The translations under genes were made by a program, and so were the position numbers. This document shows, piece by piece, positions 8,445-19,918 of a stretch of 64,000 bases of DNA; positions within the stretch are counted from its first letter, which is position 1; each line of letters begins with the position of its first letter. A model generated the notes under the pieces. It did not search any database. It was not told the origin of the DNA and was given only the letters and a program-made list of their open reading frames with translations. Source of the DNA: an uncultured Pseudokineococcus sp. (lineage in GTDB: Bacteria; Actinomycetota; Actinomycetes; Actinomycetales; Quadrisphaeraceae); assembly GCF_947495735.1 (NCBI RefSeq), contig NZ_CANMAA010000008.1:98976-162975 (forward strand), given 5' to 3'.

Positions 8445-9211
8445 GCGGAGGCTCCTGTCGAGGAGGCGCTCTCGAGGTCCGAGGGGCGCCGGAGGGTGGG
8501 AGTCGGCAGGGCGGTCGTGCTCCGCCCGGGAGGGGTCCCGGTAGGTGGCCCGGGCATGACGTCGGGCGGGGAGAACGGCGTCGTGCCGTACGGGTCCAGG
8601 CCCACGTCCTCGGTCGGCGGGCCCTGGCGGGCCAGCGCCAGCACGGACTCGCGGTCCTGCGCGGGCAGGGCCGGCAGAGTGGCGCACACGGCCCGCAGCA
8701 CGTCGACGTAGGGCGAGCCGCGCTCCTCCAGGGCCAGCCGGATGAGCTCGACCCCCGTGCGGTACGAGGTCAGCAGCCGCTCCCCGCGCCGGGCGTCGCC
8801 CGTGGCGGCGAACTCCAGGACGACCGCGAGGTGGTCGGGGAGCTCGGCGTCGCCGAGGGCCAGCCCGGCGCGGGAGTACAGGTGCTTGAACTGCAGCAGC
8901 GCCATCCCGCGCTTCCGGGTGTCGCCGTAGGTGTAGTAGGTCAGGTACAGCGAGCACCGCCGGCGCAGGTCGAAGGTCGCGACGTAGTCGGCCTGCTGCT
9001 GGGCCAGGGGCGTCGTCTCCACGTGGTCGAGCGCGCGGCCGAGCGGACCGGCGAGGTCGACCGGCAGCGGCGCTACGGCGGCGCGCAGCAGCGGCAGCCG
9101 GGACTGCAGCTCCTCGCCGGGGTAGTCGAGCAGGAGCGAGGCGACCTGGCGGGCCGTGGCCCGCTGGGCGTCGCCGGCGCTCCCCGCGGAGCCGCGGGTG
9201 CCCCGCCTCAC
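8441..9211 (-). CDS. narJ: Nitrate reductase molybdenum cofactor assembly chaperone
   Basis: Cytoplasmic TorD/NarJ-family chaperone that holds the NarGH complex while Mo-bisMGD and iron-sulfur clusters are inserted. The 256-residue protein contains the family segment LYLTYYTYGDTRKRGMALL near residue 90. The C-terminal ~50 residues are Pro/Thr-rich and probably disordered. The GTG start at 9211 overlaps the narH stop (GTGA), and the stop overlaps narI in the same way, showing translational coupling. Confidence 0.93.
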   Translation of the reverse strand: MRRGTRGSAGSAGDAQRATARQVASLLLDYPGEELQSRLPLLRAAVAPLPVDLAGPLGRALDHVETTPLAQQQADYVATFDLRRRCSLYLTYYTYGDTRKRGMALLQFKHLYSRAGLALGDAELPDHLAVVLEFAATGDARRGERLLTSYRTGVELIRLALEERGSPYVDVLRAVCATLPALPAQDRESVLALARQGPPTEDVGLDPYGTTPFSPPDVMPGPPTGTPPGRSTTALPTPTLRRPSDLESASSTGASA

Positions 9212-10974
9212 GGCCTCGGCTCCGGGTCACCGCTCGTCGGGTCGTGGTCGAGGCTGCCCGGCTCACCGGGCTGGGTGCCCCCGCCGGTGGGCTCGTCCGT
9301 CGGCCGCGCCTCGCCGTCGCGGCGCGGGAACAGCCTCTCGGGCGCGCCCTTGCCGTCCCAGTTCAGGAGGTTGACGCGCTGCGACTTGTCCCGCGGGGCG
9401 GCGATCGTGTCCGTGGTCTGCCGCTGGGCGAGCATGTGGAAGTTCTCCACCGCGATGGGGGTGGTGCCCCCCGACGTCTCGCCGAACGGCCCCCAGCCCC
9501 CGTCCGGCCCGCCCATCCCCGGGCCGCCGTCGTAGTCGAGAGAGCAGCCCGAGGCGTACTCCTCACCGCCCGGGCCGTGCTCGCTGTGCGCGGTGGGGAT
9601 GACGTACCGGTCCTCGTACTTGGCGATGGCGAGCAGGCGGTGCATGTCCTCGACGTCGCGCCCGGTCATGCCGACCGCCTCGGCGATCGACTCCTGCGCC
9701 GGGCGGCCCAGGTTCAGGTCGCGCATGTACGAGCGCATGGCGCCGAGCTTGCGCAGCACCCGGGTCACCCGGTCGGTGTCCCCGGCGGTGAAGAGCTCGG
9801 CCAGGTACTCCACGGGGATCCGCAGCGACTCGATGGCGCCGAAGAGGTTGCCGGCCTCCTCGCCGTCGTGGCCCGTCTCGGTGAGGGCGTCGACGACGGG
9901 CGACAGCGGCGGGATGTACCAGACCATCGGCATCGTGCGGTACTCCGGGTGCAGGGGCAGGGCCACCTGGTACCGGTTGATCAGCGCGTAGATCGGGGAG
10001 CGCTGGGCCGCGTCGATCCAGTCCTCGGCGATGCCGGCCCGGCGGGCGGCGCGGATGACCTCCGGGTCCTCGGGGTCGAGGATCAGCGACCGCTGGGCGT
10101 CCTGGAGGTCCTGCGGGTCGGGCGTCGAGCCGGCCTCGAGGACGCGGTCGGCGTCGTAGAGGACGATGCCCATGCAGCGCAGGCGCCCCACGCACGTCTC
10201 GGAGCAGACCGTCGGGATGCCGACCTCCACGCGCGGGAAGCAGAACGTGCACTTCTCGGCCTTGCCGGTGCGGTGGTTGAAGTAGATCTTCTTGTAGGGG
10301 CACCCGGTGACGCACATGCGCCACCCGCGGCAGCGGTCCTGGTCGACCAGGACGATCCCGTCCTCCTCGCGCTTGTAGATGGCGCCGGAGGGGCAGGAGG
10401 CCGCGCACGAGGGGTTGATGCAGTGCTCGCAGATCCGCGGCAGGTAGAACATGTAGGTCTGCTCGAACTTCTCCTTGACCTCGGCCGAGATCTTGCGGAG
10501 CACCGGGTCGGCCTGCGTCAGCTCCGGTGCGCCGCCGAGGTCGTCGTCCCAGTTGGCGCTCCACTCCACCTTCATGGGCTTGCCCGTGATCATCGACTCC
10601 GGCCGCGCGACCGGCGTGTGCTCCTGCACCGGGGCGTTCAGCAGGGTGTCGTAGTCGTACGTCCACGGCTCGTAGTAGTCGCCCATCGACGGCTGCACCG
10701 GGTTGGAGAAGATCGTCATCAGCCGCCGGAGCCGGCTGCCGGTGCGCAGCTGCAGCCGGCCCCCGCGGCCGACCACCCAGCCGCCCTTCCAGCGCTCCTG
10801 GTCCTCGTAGGTCCGCGGGTAGCCCTGGCCGGGGCGGGTCTCGACGTTGTTGAACCACACGTACTCGACGCCCGAGCGGTTGGTCCACGCCTGCTTGCAG
10901 GTGACCGAGCAGGTGTGGCATCCGATGCACTTGTCGAGGTTCATGACCATGCCCATCTGGGCCATCAGCCTCAT
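9208..10974 (-). CDS. narH: Respiratory nitrate reductase beta subunit
   Basis: Iron-sulfur electron-transfer subunit between NarI and NarG. The 588 residues begin MRLMAQMGMVMNLDKCIGCH, giving the first Cys cluster (CIGCHTCSVTC). Further clusters are visible in CEHCINPSCAASCPSG, CRGWRMCVTGCPY and CTFCFPRVEVG; the Trp in the second-last cluster is typical of the [3Fe-4S] centre. Length exceeds the usual ~510 through a Gly/Pro/Asp-rich C-terminal extension of ~60 residues. It follows narG by 37 bases and overlaps narJ by four. Confidence 0.95.
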   Translation of the reverse strand: MRLMAQMGMVMNLDKCIGCHTCSVTCKQAWTNRSGVEYVWFNNVETRPGQGYPRTYEDQERWKGGWVVGRGGRLQLRTGSRLRRLMTIFSNPVQPSMGDYYEPWTYDYDTLLNAPVQEHTPVARPESMITGKPMKVEWSANWDDDLGGAPELTQADPVLRKISAEVKEKFEQTYMFYLPRICEHCINPSCAASCPSGAIYKREEDGIVLVDQDRCRGWRMCVTGCPYKKIYFNHRTGKAEKCTFCFPRVEVGIPTVCSETCVGRLRCMGIVLYDADRVLEAGSTPDPQDLQDAQRSLILDPEDPEVIRAARRAGIAEDWIDAAQRSPIYALINRYQVALPLHPEYRTMPMVWYIPPLSPVVDALTETGHDGEEAGNLFGAIESLRIPVEYLAELFTAGDTDRVTRVLRKLGAMRSYMRDLNLGRPAQESIAEAVGMTGRDVEDMHRLLAIAKYEDRYVIPTAHSEHGPGGEEYASGCSLDYDGGPGMGGPDGGWGPFGETSGGTTPIAVENFHMLAQRQTTDTIAAPRDKSQRVNLLNWDGKGAPERLFPRRDGEARPTDEPTGGGTQPGEPGSLDHDPTSGDPEPRP

Positions 10975-11011
10975 CGAGCCGCTCCGCTCGTGGTCGCTGC
11001 GCTCCTGGGCA

Positions 11012-14000
11012 TCAGTACTGGACCTCCTGGTCGCGGCGGCGGATCACGGTGACCTCGTCGCGCTGGTTGCCGGTCGGGCCGAGGTAGTTGAAGGCGAAGG
11101 AGAGCTGGGCGTACCCGCCGATCAGGTGCGTCGGCTTGAGGAACAGGCGCGTGAGGGAGTTGTGGATGCCGCCGCGCTTGCCGGACGTCTCCGCGAGCGG
11201 GACGTCGATGAGCCGGTCCTGCGCGTGGTGCATGTAGACGGTGCCCTCGGGCATGCGCTCGGACACGATCGCCCGGGCGACGACGACGCCGTTGCGGTTG
11301 ACCGCCTCGATCCACTCGTTGTCCTTCACGCCGATCGCGGCGGCGTCCTGCGTGCTCATCCAGATCGTCGGGCCGCCCCGGGAGAGGGAGAGCATGAAGA
11401 GGTTGTCCTGGTACTCGGAGTGGATCGACCACTTGTTGTGCGGCGTCAGGTACCGCACGGTGATCCCGAGCTCGCCCTTCTCGCCGACGTGCGGCTCGCC
11501 GAAGAGCGCGTGCATGTCGAGCGGCGGCCGGAAGACCGGCAGGTTCTCGCCCGCCTCGGTCATCCAGTCGTGGTCGAGGAAGAAGTGCATGCGCCCCGTG
11601 AGGGTGTGCCACGGCTTGAGCCGCTCGACGTTCACCGTGAAGGGCGAGTACCGGCGCCCGCCGGTCTCGCTGCCCGACCACTCCGGGGAGGTGATGACCG
11701 GCGTCGGCCGCTGCTGCGTGTCGACGAAGGTGATCAGGTCGCCCTCGCGCTCGGCGGCGAGGTCGGCCAGGCGCCGGCCCGTGCGCTCCTCGACGTGCTC
11801 GAACCCCTGGACGGCCAGGCGCCCGTTCGTCGTGCCCGACAGGGCGAGGATGGTCTCGCACCAGTGCACGTCGCGGGTCAGGTTCGGGCGCCCGTCGGCC
11901 ACCCCGCTCCCGCGGAAGGCGCCGTTCTTGCGGCGCAGGTGGTCGACCTCCCGGTCCGGCGTGGTCAGGACGCCCTTGACCTGCAGCCCCTTCTCCTCCA
12001 CGAGCGGCCCGAGCGAGGCCCACTTGCTGGCCACGGCCCCGTAGTCCCGCTCGATCACCTGGATCTTGGGCATCGTCCGGCCCGGGACCGGCTCGCACTC
12101 GCCCTTCGCCCAGTCCTGCACGACCCCGCGGGGGTTGGCCATCTCGTCCGGGGTGTCGTGCAGCAGCGGCAGGGCCACCAGGTCGCGCCGCACGCCCAGG
12201 TGCTCGGTGGCGAGGCGGCTGAAGGAGCGGGCGATGGCTCCCCACGCGTCGAAGTCCGTGCGCGTCTCCCACGGCGGCGAGATCGCCGGGTTGAAGGAGT
12301 GCACGTAGGGGTGCATGTCCGTGGTGCTGAGGTCGTGCTTCTCGTACCAGGTGGCCGCCGGCAGCACGATGTCGGAGAAGACCGTGGTGCTGGTCATCCG
12401 GAAGTCCAGCGTCAGCAGCAGGTCGAGCTTGCCGGTGGGCGCCTCCTCCCTCCAGCGCAGGTCCTTCGGCCGCGCCTCGGGCGGCGTCTCGGACGCGCGG
12501 ACGGAGGAGTCGGCGCCGAGCAGGTGCTTGAGGAAGTACTCGTTGCCCTTGGCGGAGGAGCCCAGCAGGTTCGCGCGCCAGATGGACAGGATCCGGGGGA
12601 AGTTCTCCGGTGCGTCGGGGTCCTCGCCCGCGAAGCGCAGCCGGCCCTCCGTGAGCTCGTCGACCACGTGCTGCCCCGGCTCCTTGCCCGCGGCCTCGGC
12701 CTCGTCCGCCAGGTCCAGCGGGTTGCGGTCGAAGGTCGGGTAGGAGGGCATCCAGCCCATCCGCGCCGACTCCGCCAGGACGTCGGCGGGGGCCCTGCCC
12801 TCGAACCGCCCCGTGCCGAGCGGGGAGGAGACGCCCTCCATCGTCGTCTGGTCGTAGCGCCACTGGTCGGTGTGCAGGTACCAGTACGCGGTCTGGATCA
12901 TCTGGCGCGGCGGACGCGCCCAGTCCAGCGCGCCGGCCAGCGTCATCCACCCGGTGACGGGTCGGCACTTCTCCTGCCCGACGTAGTGGGCCCAGCCGCC
13001 GCCGTTGACGCCCTGGCAGCCCGTGAGCGTCGTCAGGGTGAGGAAGGCGCGGTAGATGGTGTCGGAGTGGTACCAGTGGTTGGTGCCGGCGCCCATGATG
13101 ATCATGGAGCGGCCGCCGGAGTCCTCCGCGTTCTGGGCGAACTCGCGCCCGATCTTCGCGGCGGCGGCGGCGGGGACGCCGGTCAGCTCCTCCTGCCAGG
13201 CGGGCGTGCACGGCTCGCTCGCGTCGTCGAGCCCGCTCGGCCACTGCCCGGGCAGCCCGGGGCGGCCGACGCCGTACTGCGCGAGCAGCAGGTCGTAGAC
13301 CGTGGTCACCAGGTGGCCGCCGACGCGGCGCGCCGGGACGCCGCGGCGCAGGACGGCGCCCTCGCCGCGGGGGGTGTCGAAGCGCGCGAGGTCCACCTCG
13401 ACCGCGTCCTGCACGGCGCCGTCGGCGCCGCTCCCGGAGCCGGGCAGGTCGAGCAGGGACAGCGCGGGGTCGACCTCGCCCAGGTCGAGGTTCCAGCGGC
13501 CCTTGCCCTCCTCGCCGAAGCGGAAGCCGAGCGAGCCGTTCGGGGCGTGCGCCTGCCCGTCGGCGGAGTCGATCAGCACGGTCTTGAACTCCGCGCCCTC
13601 GCCCGTGGCGCCGAGGTCGGCGGCGGTGAGGAACTTGCCCGGGACGTAGGCGTCGCCGCGCTGCTCGAGGGTGAGCAGGAACGGCAGGTCGGTGTAGCGC
13701 TTGACGTAGTCGACGAAGCGCGGCACCTGCCGGTCGACGAAGAACTCCTGGAGGACGACGTGGCCCATCGCCATCGCCAGCGCGCCGTCGGTGCCCGGGT
13801 GCGGGGCCAGCCAGTCGTCGGCGAACTTGGTCGCGTCCGAGTAGTCGGGCGACATCACGACGACCTTCTGCCCGCGGTAGCGCGCCTCGGTCATCCAGTG
13901 GGCGTCGGGCGTGCGGGTGACGGGGACGTTGGAGCCCCACAGCACGAGGTAGGACGCGTCCTACCAGTCGCCGGACTCCGGCACGTCGGTCTGGTCGCCG

Positions 14001-14758
14001 AAGACCTGCGGGGAGGCGACCGGCAGGTCGGCGTACCAGTCGTAGAAGGACAGCATCGGGGCGCCGATGAGCGACATGAACCGCGAGCCGGCCGCGTGGG
14101 AGACCATCGACATCGCGGGGATCGGGGAGAAGCCGGCGACGCGGTCCGGGCCGTAGGTCCCGATGGTGTGCACGTGGGCGGCGGCGATCATCTCCGTCGC
14201 CTCGTCCCAGCTGGCGCGGACGAGGCCGCCCTTGCCGCGCTCGGACTTGTACCGGCGAGCCCGCTCGGGGTCGCTGACGACGTCCTCCCACGCCAGCACC
14301 GGGTCGCCGAGGCGCTGCTTCGCCTCGCGGTACATCTCCAGCAGGGACCCGCGCACGTAGGGGTAGCGGACCCTGGTGGGGGAGTAGGTGTACCAGGAGA
14401 AGGCGGCGCCGCGGGGGCAGCCCCGGGGCTCGTACTCGGGGCGGTCCGGCCCGGTCGACGGGTAGTCCGTCTGCTGCGCCTCCCACGTGATGATGCCGTC
14501 CTTGACGTACACCTTCCACGAGCACGAGCCCGTGCAGTTCACGCCGTGCGTCGAGCGGACGACCTTGTCGTGGGACCAGCGGTCCCGGTAGAAGCTGTCG
14601 GCGTCGCGGCCGCCGGCCTGGTGCAGGGAGCGCAGGTCGGCGCTCACCTCGCCCTTGCGGAAGAAGCGCGACGTGCGGACGAGGGCCTCGTAGACCTGCC
14701 CGTCGAAGCCGCCCTCCCCCAGGCTCGTGCTGGTCCTGCCCTCGCTGGTGCTGGTCAC
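11012..14758 (-). pseudogene. narG: Respiratory nitrate reductase alpha subunit, interrupted by an in-frame amber codon
   Basis: Catalytic Mo-bisMGD subunit reducing nitrate to nitrite. One reading frame spans 1249 codons, close to the 1247 residues of E. coli NarG, but codon 266 (13961-13963) is TAG. The upstream part (265 residues, GTG start) holds the FS0 cluster ligands (His71, Cys75, Cys79, Cys114) and the Mo-ligand Asp258 in QTDVPES. The downstream part resumes in the same frame as DASYLVLWGSNVP. Family members have Tyr at this point (ADWYNSSY-like), so TAC to TAG, a single change, explains it. All else looks intact over 3.7 kb. Options are a recent inactivating mutation, a base-call error, or amber readthrough. 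It heads narGHJI and is preceded by a cupin gene. Confidence 0.9.
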
Positions 14759-14861
14759 AACCGTGTCCTCCTCGTGCCCGTGGCCGTCCGCCCGTGGCGC
14801 TGCTGCTCTCGGTCCGGCGGGGGGCGTCCTCCTGCCCCGCCGGGTGCGCGCTGCGACGTGG

Positions 14862-15212
14862 TCAGCCCTCGGCGAGCACCTGCTCGTGCTCGGCGACGGT
14901 GAGCAGGACCACCGAGTCCTCCAGCGCCTCCAGGGCGTGGACGGCGTCGGGGACGGCGAGGAGCTCGCCCTCGGCGGCCTCGCCCGCGTCGTCGCCGGCG
15001 GTCATCCGCACCCGGCCGAGGAGCACCTGGACCGTGGCCTCGCCCGGGTTGCGGTGCTCGGAGAGGGAGGCGCCCGACAGCAGCGCGATCGCCGTCTGCC
15101 GCAGCAGGTGCCCGGAGCCGCCGGAGACCGTCCGCGCCGACCGCTGCGCCGGCGCCGTCCGGGCGCGGTCGAGCTCGTCTCGGGCGAGGGCGGTCAAGGA
15201 GGTCCTGTCCAT
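14862..15212 (-). CDS. Small cupin-domain protein
   Basis: A 116-residue protein whose second half (~45-115) reads as a cupin barrel: HRNPGEATVQVLLGRVRM, then a Gly-rich turn and VPDAVHALEALEDSVVLLTV. The first His is in the usual metal-site position. Such proteins often bind metal or a small ligand and their activity here is unknown. It lies 103 bases upstream of narG on the same strand and may be the first gene of the nar transcript. A DosR-type box is 37 bases before its ATG, which supports a role in the low-oxygen or NO response. Confidence 0.75.
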   Translation of the reverse strand: MDRTSLTALARDELDRARTAPAQRSARTVSGGSGHLLRQTAIALLSGASLSEHRNPGEATVQVLLGRVRMTAGDDAGEAAEGELLAVPDAVHALEALEDSVVLLTVAEHEQVLAEG

Positions 15213-15248
15213 GCCCCGACCCTGGGGGACCTGGGCGGTCCGCCCCCT

Positions 15249-15262
15249 AGGACCTACGTCCC
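15249..15262. promoter_or_regulatory. DosR/DevR-type box between cupin and hemerythrin genes
   Basis: AGGACCTACGTCCC has the GGGAC-N4-GTCCC layout with one mismatch in the left half-site. It lies in the divergent spacer, 37 bases before the cupin start and 90 before the hemerythrin start. If functional, it could control cupin-narGHJIK-hmp in one direction and hemerythrin in the other. Confidence 0.6.
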
Positions 15263-15351
15263 GCGACCAGGGACCTCCGGCGAGCGGTCGGCCGCGGAGG
15301 GGAGCGGAGACTGCCTGCGGGGCAGATGGTCCCGCCGGAGGAGGTCTCTCG

Positions 15352-15888
15352 ATGTGCAGCTACTGCGGGTGCCGGGACGTCGTCCTGATCGGCCAGCTCA
15401 CCGCGGAGCACGAGGCCGTCGTCAACGCCGGCGGCCTGCTCCAGCGGGCGGTCGCCGCGGGCGAGACACACCGGGCGGTCCGGCTCCTGGAGGAGCTGGA
15501 GTCCCTCCTGCACCCCCACACCGCCCTCGAGGAGCGCGGCCTCTTCGCCGAGCTGCGCCAGGACGAGGTCTTCACCGAGCACGTCGACCGGCTCTGCGGC
15601 GAGCACCGAGACCTCGACGAGCGGCTCGCCGTGTGCCGCGGCGGGGACTGGTCGGGCCTCGAAGCCCTCCTCTTCGCCCTGCGCGAGCACATCGAGAAGG
15701 AGGAGAACGGCCTCTTCCCGGCGGCGCTCACCTCCCTCGACGGCGACCAGTGGGAGCGCCTGCACGAGGACCCCGCCGTCACCGGCACCCCCCAGCACGC
15801 GCACCCGCACGACCAGGACCACCAGCACGCCCACGGCCACGACCACCCGCACGACCACGACTCCGCGCGCCCCCAGGCCCAGGTCTGA
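15352..15888 (+). CDS. Hemerythrin-like protein with His-rich tail
   Basis: Predicted four-helix HHE-type diiron protein of 178 residues that may bind O2 or NO or sense them. Metal-ligand candidates are His/Glu in HTALEERGLF, HRDLDERL and HIEKEENGLFP. The N-terminus has a tight Cys motif (MCSYCGC), and the C-terminal ~28 residues are almost all His/Asp/Pro/Gly (HAHPHDQDHQHAHGHDH), a likely metal-binding tail. ATG at 15352 is preceded by GGAGGAGGT at good distance. It is divergent from the cupin-nar cluster and shares a DosR-type box with it. Confidence 0.85.
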   Translation: MCSYCGCRDVVLIGQLTAEHEAVVNAGGLLQRAVAAGETHRAVRLLEELESLLHPHTALEERGLFAELRQDEVFTEHVDRLCGEHRDLDERLAVCRGGDWSGLEALLFALREHIEKEENGLFPAALTSLDGDQWERLHEDPAVTGTPQHAHPHDQDHQHAHGHDHPHDHDSARPQAQV

Positions 15889-16035
15889 CCAGCACCGGTG
15901 CTGCGGCCCTCGGCCGCCTCGTCAGCAGGGGCGCCCGCGCCGACGGGAGCCGCGCGGGCGACCCCCTCCGGTCGCCCGCCGCTCCTCGCCCGCCGGGCAC
16001 CTCCGGGAGCGCGCCTCGCCGCGCCCCGACTTCTC

Positions 16036-16061
16036 CGCCCGCCCGCCCGCCCGCCCGCCCG
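16036..16061. repeat. CGCC tetranucleotide tract
   Basis: About 6.5 uninterrupted copies of cgcc/cccg, inside a 297-base spacer (15889-16185) that holds no gene I can support. The tract continues with imperfect units up to the hairpin at 16069. Confidence 0.8.
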
Positions 16062-16068
16062 TCCGCTC

Positions 16069-16087
16069 GCCCGCCCAGCGGGCGGGC
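16069..16087. terminator. Possible bidirectional terminator
   Basis: GCCCGCCC and GGGCGGGC form an 8-bp stem with a 3-base loop, between the convergent hemerythrin and PNPOx-like genes. The flanking repeat makes several alternative stems possible, so the exact hairpin is uncertain. Confidence 0.4.
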
Positions 16088-16185
16088 ACGGGCCGACCGG
16101 TCCGCGCCGTGGGCGGGACGGACTGCGGCGCAGGGCGACGCGTCCGCGCGCCCCGTCGAGGCCACCGTCGTCGACGGCGCGCGGG

Positions 16186-16722
16186 TCAGCGGCGCCGGCC
16201 CTCGACGATGTCGGCGTGCACCCGCACCAGGACCTCGCCGGGGCGGCGGGGCACACCGGTGCGCGCCATCGCGGCGGCCAGGCCGCCGTCGACGTCGACG
16301 ACCTCCGCCCGGCCGGTGACGGTGACCGACCACTCAGCCGGAGCCGGCGCGGTCGAGGGCCCGCCGAGGACCGGCACCGGGCCGCCGTCGGCCTGCACGG
16401 CGACGACGCCGCCGTGCGCCGCGCGGGCCAGGGTCGACCCCGCGCGGGCCAGCAGCACGAGCGTCGAGCCGTCCAGGACCACCGGGACGGCGTCGAGCGC
16501 CGGCAGCGCCCCGCTGGTGTAGGCCACCCGCACCCGCCGGACGCCGCTGAGCAGCCGCCAGCACGTGGCGAGGTCGACCTCGGTGCCGTCGCCGGTGCCG
16601 TCGCCGGGGTCCAGGTCGGGGCCCAGGTCGGGGCCCGGGCCGCGGCGCGGGGCTGCACCGACGGGGGCGGTCGGGGGGAGGGGGCTCACCGAGCCAGGAT
16701 CGGCACCCGCGGGGCGGCTCAC
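16186..16722 (-). CDS. Pyridoxamine 5'-phosphate oxidase-family flavin-binding protein
   Basis: A 178-residue protein with a Pro/Gly-rich first ~45 residues and then a split-barrel fold signature: CWRLLSGVRRVRVAYTSG, VPVVLDGSTLVLLARAGS, VAVQADGG and WSVTVTGRAEVVD. Such proteins often bind FMN or F420. Homologues are frequent in DosR regulons (nitroreductase or PNPOx-like proteins), though the reaction cannot be named here. The start is uncertain because the first 45 residues are low complexity. It is divergent from the devR-like gene, with a DosR-type box four bases upstream of this ATG, so a downstream start is possible. Confidence 0.7.
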   Translation of the reverse strand: MSRPAGADPGSVSPLPPTAPVGAAPRRGPGPDLGPDLDPGDGTGDGTEVDLATCWRLLSGVRRVRVAYTSGALPALDAVPVVLDGSTLVLLARAGSTLARAAHGGVVAVQADGGPVPVLGGPSTAPAPAEWSVTVTGRAEVVDVDGGLAAAMARTGVPRRPGEVLVRVHADIVEGRRR

Positions 16723-16725
16723 CCC

Positions 16726-16739
16726 GGGACGAAGGTCCC
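16726..16739. promoter_or_regulatory. DosR/DevR-type box upstream of the regulator gene
   Basis: GGGACGAAGGTCCC has two perfect GGGAC half-sites with four-base spacing. It is 36 bases before the GTG of the DevR-like regulator and just upstream of the divergent PNPOx-like gene. Autoregulation is likely, as in mycobacteria. Confidence 0.7.
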
Positions 16740-16775
16740 CCGCGACGGGCCCCAGGCCCCCTCTACGGTGCTCGG

Positions 16776-17414
16776 GTGCCCCTGCGCGTCTTCCTCCTCG
16801 ACGACCACGAGATCGTCCGCCGCGGCCTGCGCGACCTGCTGGAGCAGGCCGGCGACCTCGAGGTGGTCGGCGAGGCGTCGACCGCCGCCGAGGCGCTGCG
16901 CCGCATCCCGGCGACGCGCCCGGACGTCGCCGTCCTCGACGCGCGCCTGCCGGACGGCTCCGGCATCGACGTGTGCCGCGAGGTCCGCTCCGCCGACCCG
17001 AGCATCCGGGCGCTGGTCCTCACGTCCTTCGACGACGACGACGCGCTCTTCGCCGCGATCATGGCCGGGGCCGCGGGGTACGTGCTCAAGCAGGTGCGCT
17101 CGGCCGACCTCGTCGACGCCGTGCGCCGGGTGGGCGCCGGCCAGTCGCTGCTCGACCCGGCGGTGACCGCGCGCGTGCTGGAGCGGCTGCGCAGCGGCCC
17201 CGCCGAGGACCCGCGGCTGGCCTCGCTGACGCCGACCGAGCGCTCGGTGCTCGACCGCATCGCCGAGGGGAAGACCAACCGGCAGATCGGCTCCGAGCTC
17301 TTCCTCGCCGAGAAGACGGTGAAGAACCACGTGACGGGGCTGCTCGCGAAGCTGGGGATGGAGCGCCGGACCCAGGCCGCGGTGTTCGTCGCGCGCCTGC
17401 ACGAGGAGCGCTGA
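16776..17414 (+). CDS. devR: DevR/DosR-type response regulator (NarL/LuxR family)
   Basis: DNA-binding response regulator of 212 residues. The receiver domain (~1-120) has the acidic pair Asp9-Asp10, phospho-acceptor Asp55 (VAVLDARLPDGSG) and the late Lys in VLKQ. The LuxR-type helix-turn-helix (~147-205) includes LAEKTVKNHVTGLLAKLGM followed by ERRTQAAVFV, nearly the same as mycobacterial DosR. That match and the DosR-type boxes nearby suggest it runs the hypoxia/NO response. GTG at 16776 is the natural start (MPLRVFLLDDHE). Its likely kinase partner lies immediately downstream in the opposite direction, stop to stop. Confidence 0.9.
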   Translation: MPLRVFLLDDHEIVRRGLRDLLEQAGDLEVVGEASTAAEALRRIPATRPDVAVLDARLPDGSGIDVCREVRSADPSIRALVLTSFDDDDALFAAIMAGAAGYVLKQVRSADLVDAVRRVGAGQSLLDPAVTARVLERLRSGPAEDPRLASLTPTERSVLDRIAEGKTNRQIGSELFLAEKTVKNHVTGLLAKLGMERRTQAAVFVARLHEER

Positions 17415-17444
17415 CCCGCGGCGCCGCCCGGCGGCGGTGCGTCC

Positions 17445-19897
<2,453 letters not shown>

Positions 19898-19918
19898 CCC
19901 GCCCGCCCCTCGGGCCGG

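Noticed and set aside
13961..14758. Separate short gene for the first 265 residues of NarG
   Set aside because: It ends at a stop inside a conserved segment and continues in the same frame, so it is part of an interrupted narG.
10847..14902. Very long plus-strand open frame opposite narG/narH (about 1350 codons)
   Set aside because: It is rich in Arg/Gly/Val/Asp with no domain, and lies antisense to a conserved gene; high GC makes such open frames common.
15223..15240. Second DosR-type box (GGGACCTGGGCGGTCC) in the cupin/hemerythrin spacer
   Set aside because: Half-sites are seven bases apart instead of four and the right half is imperfect.
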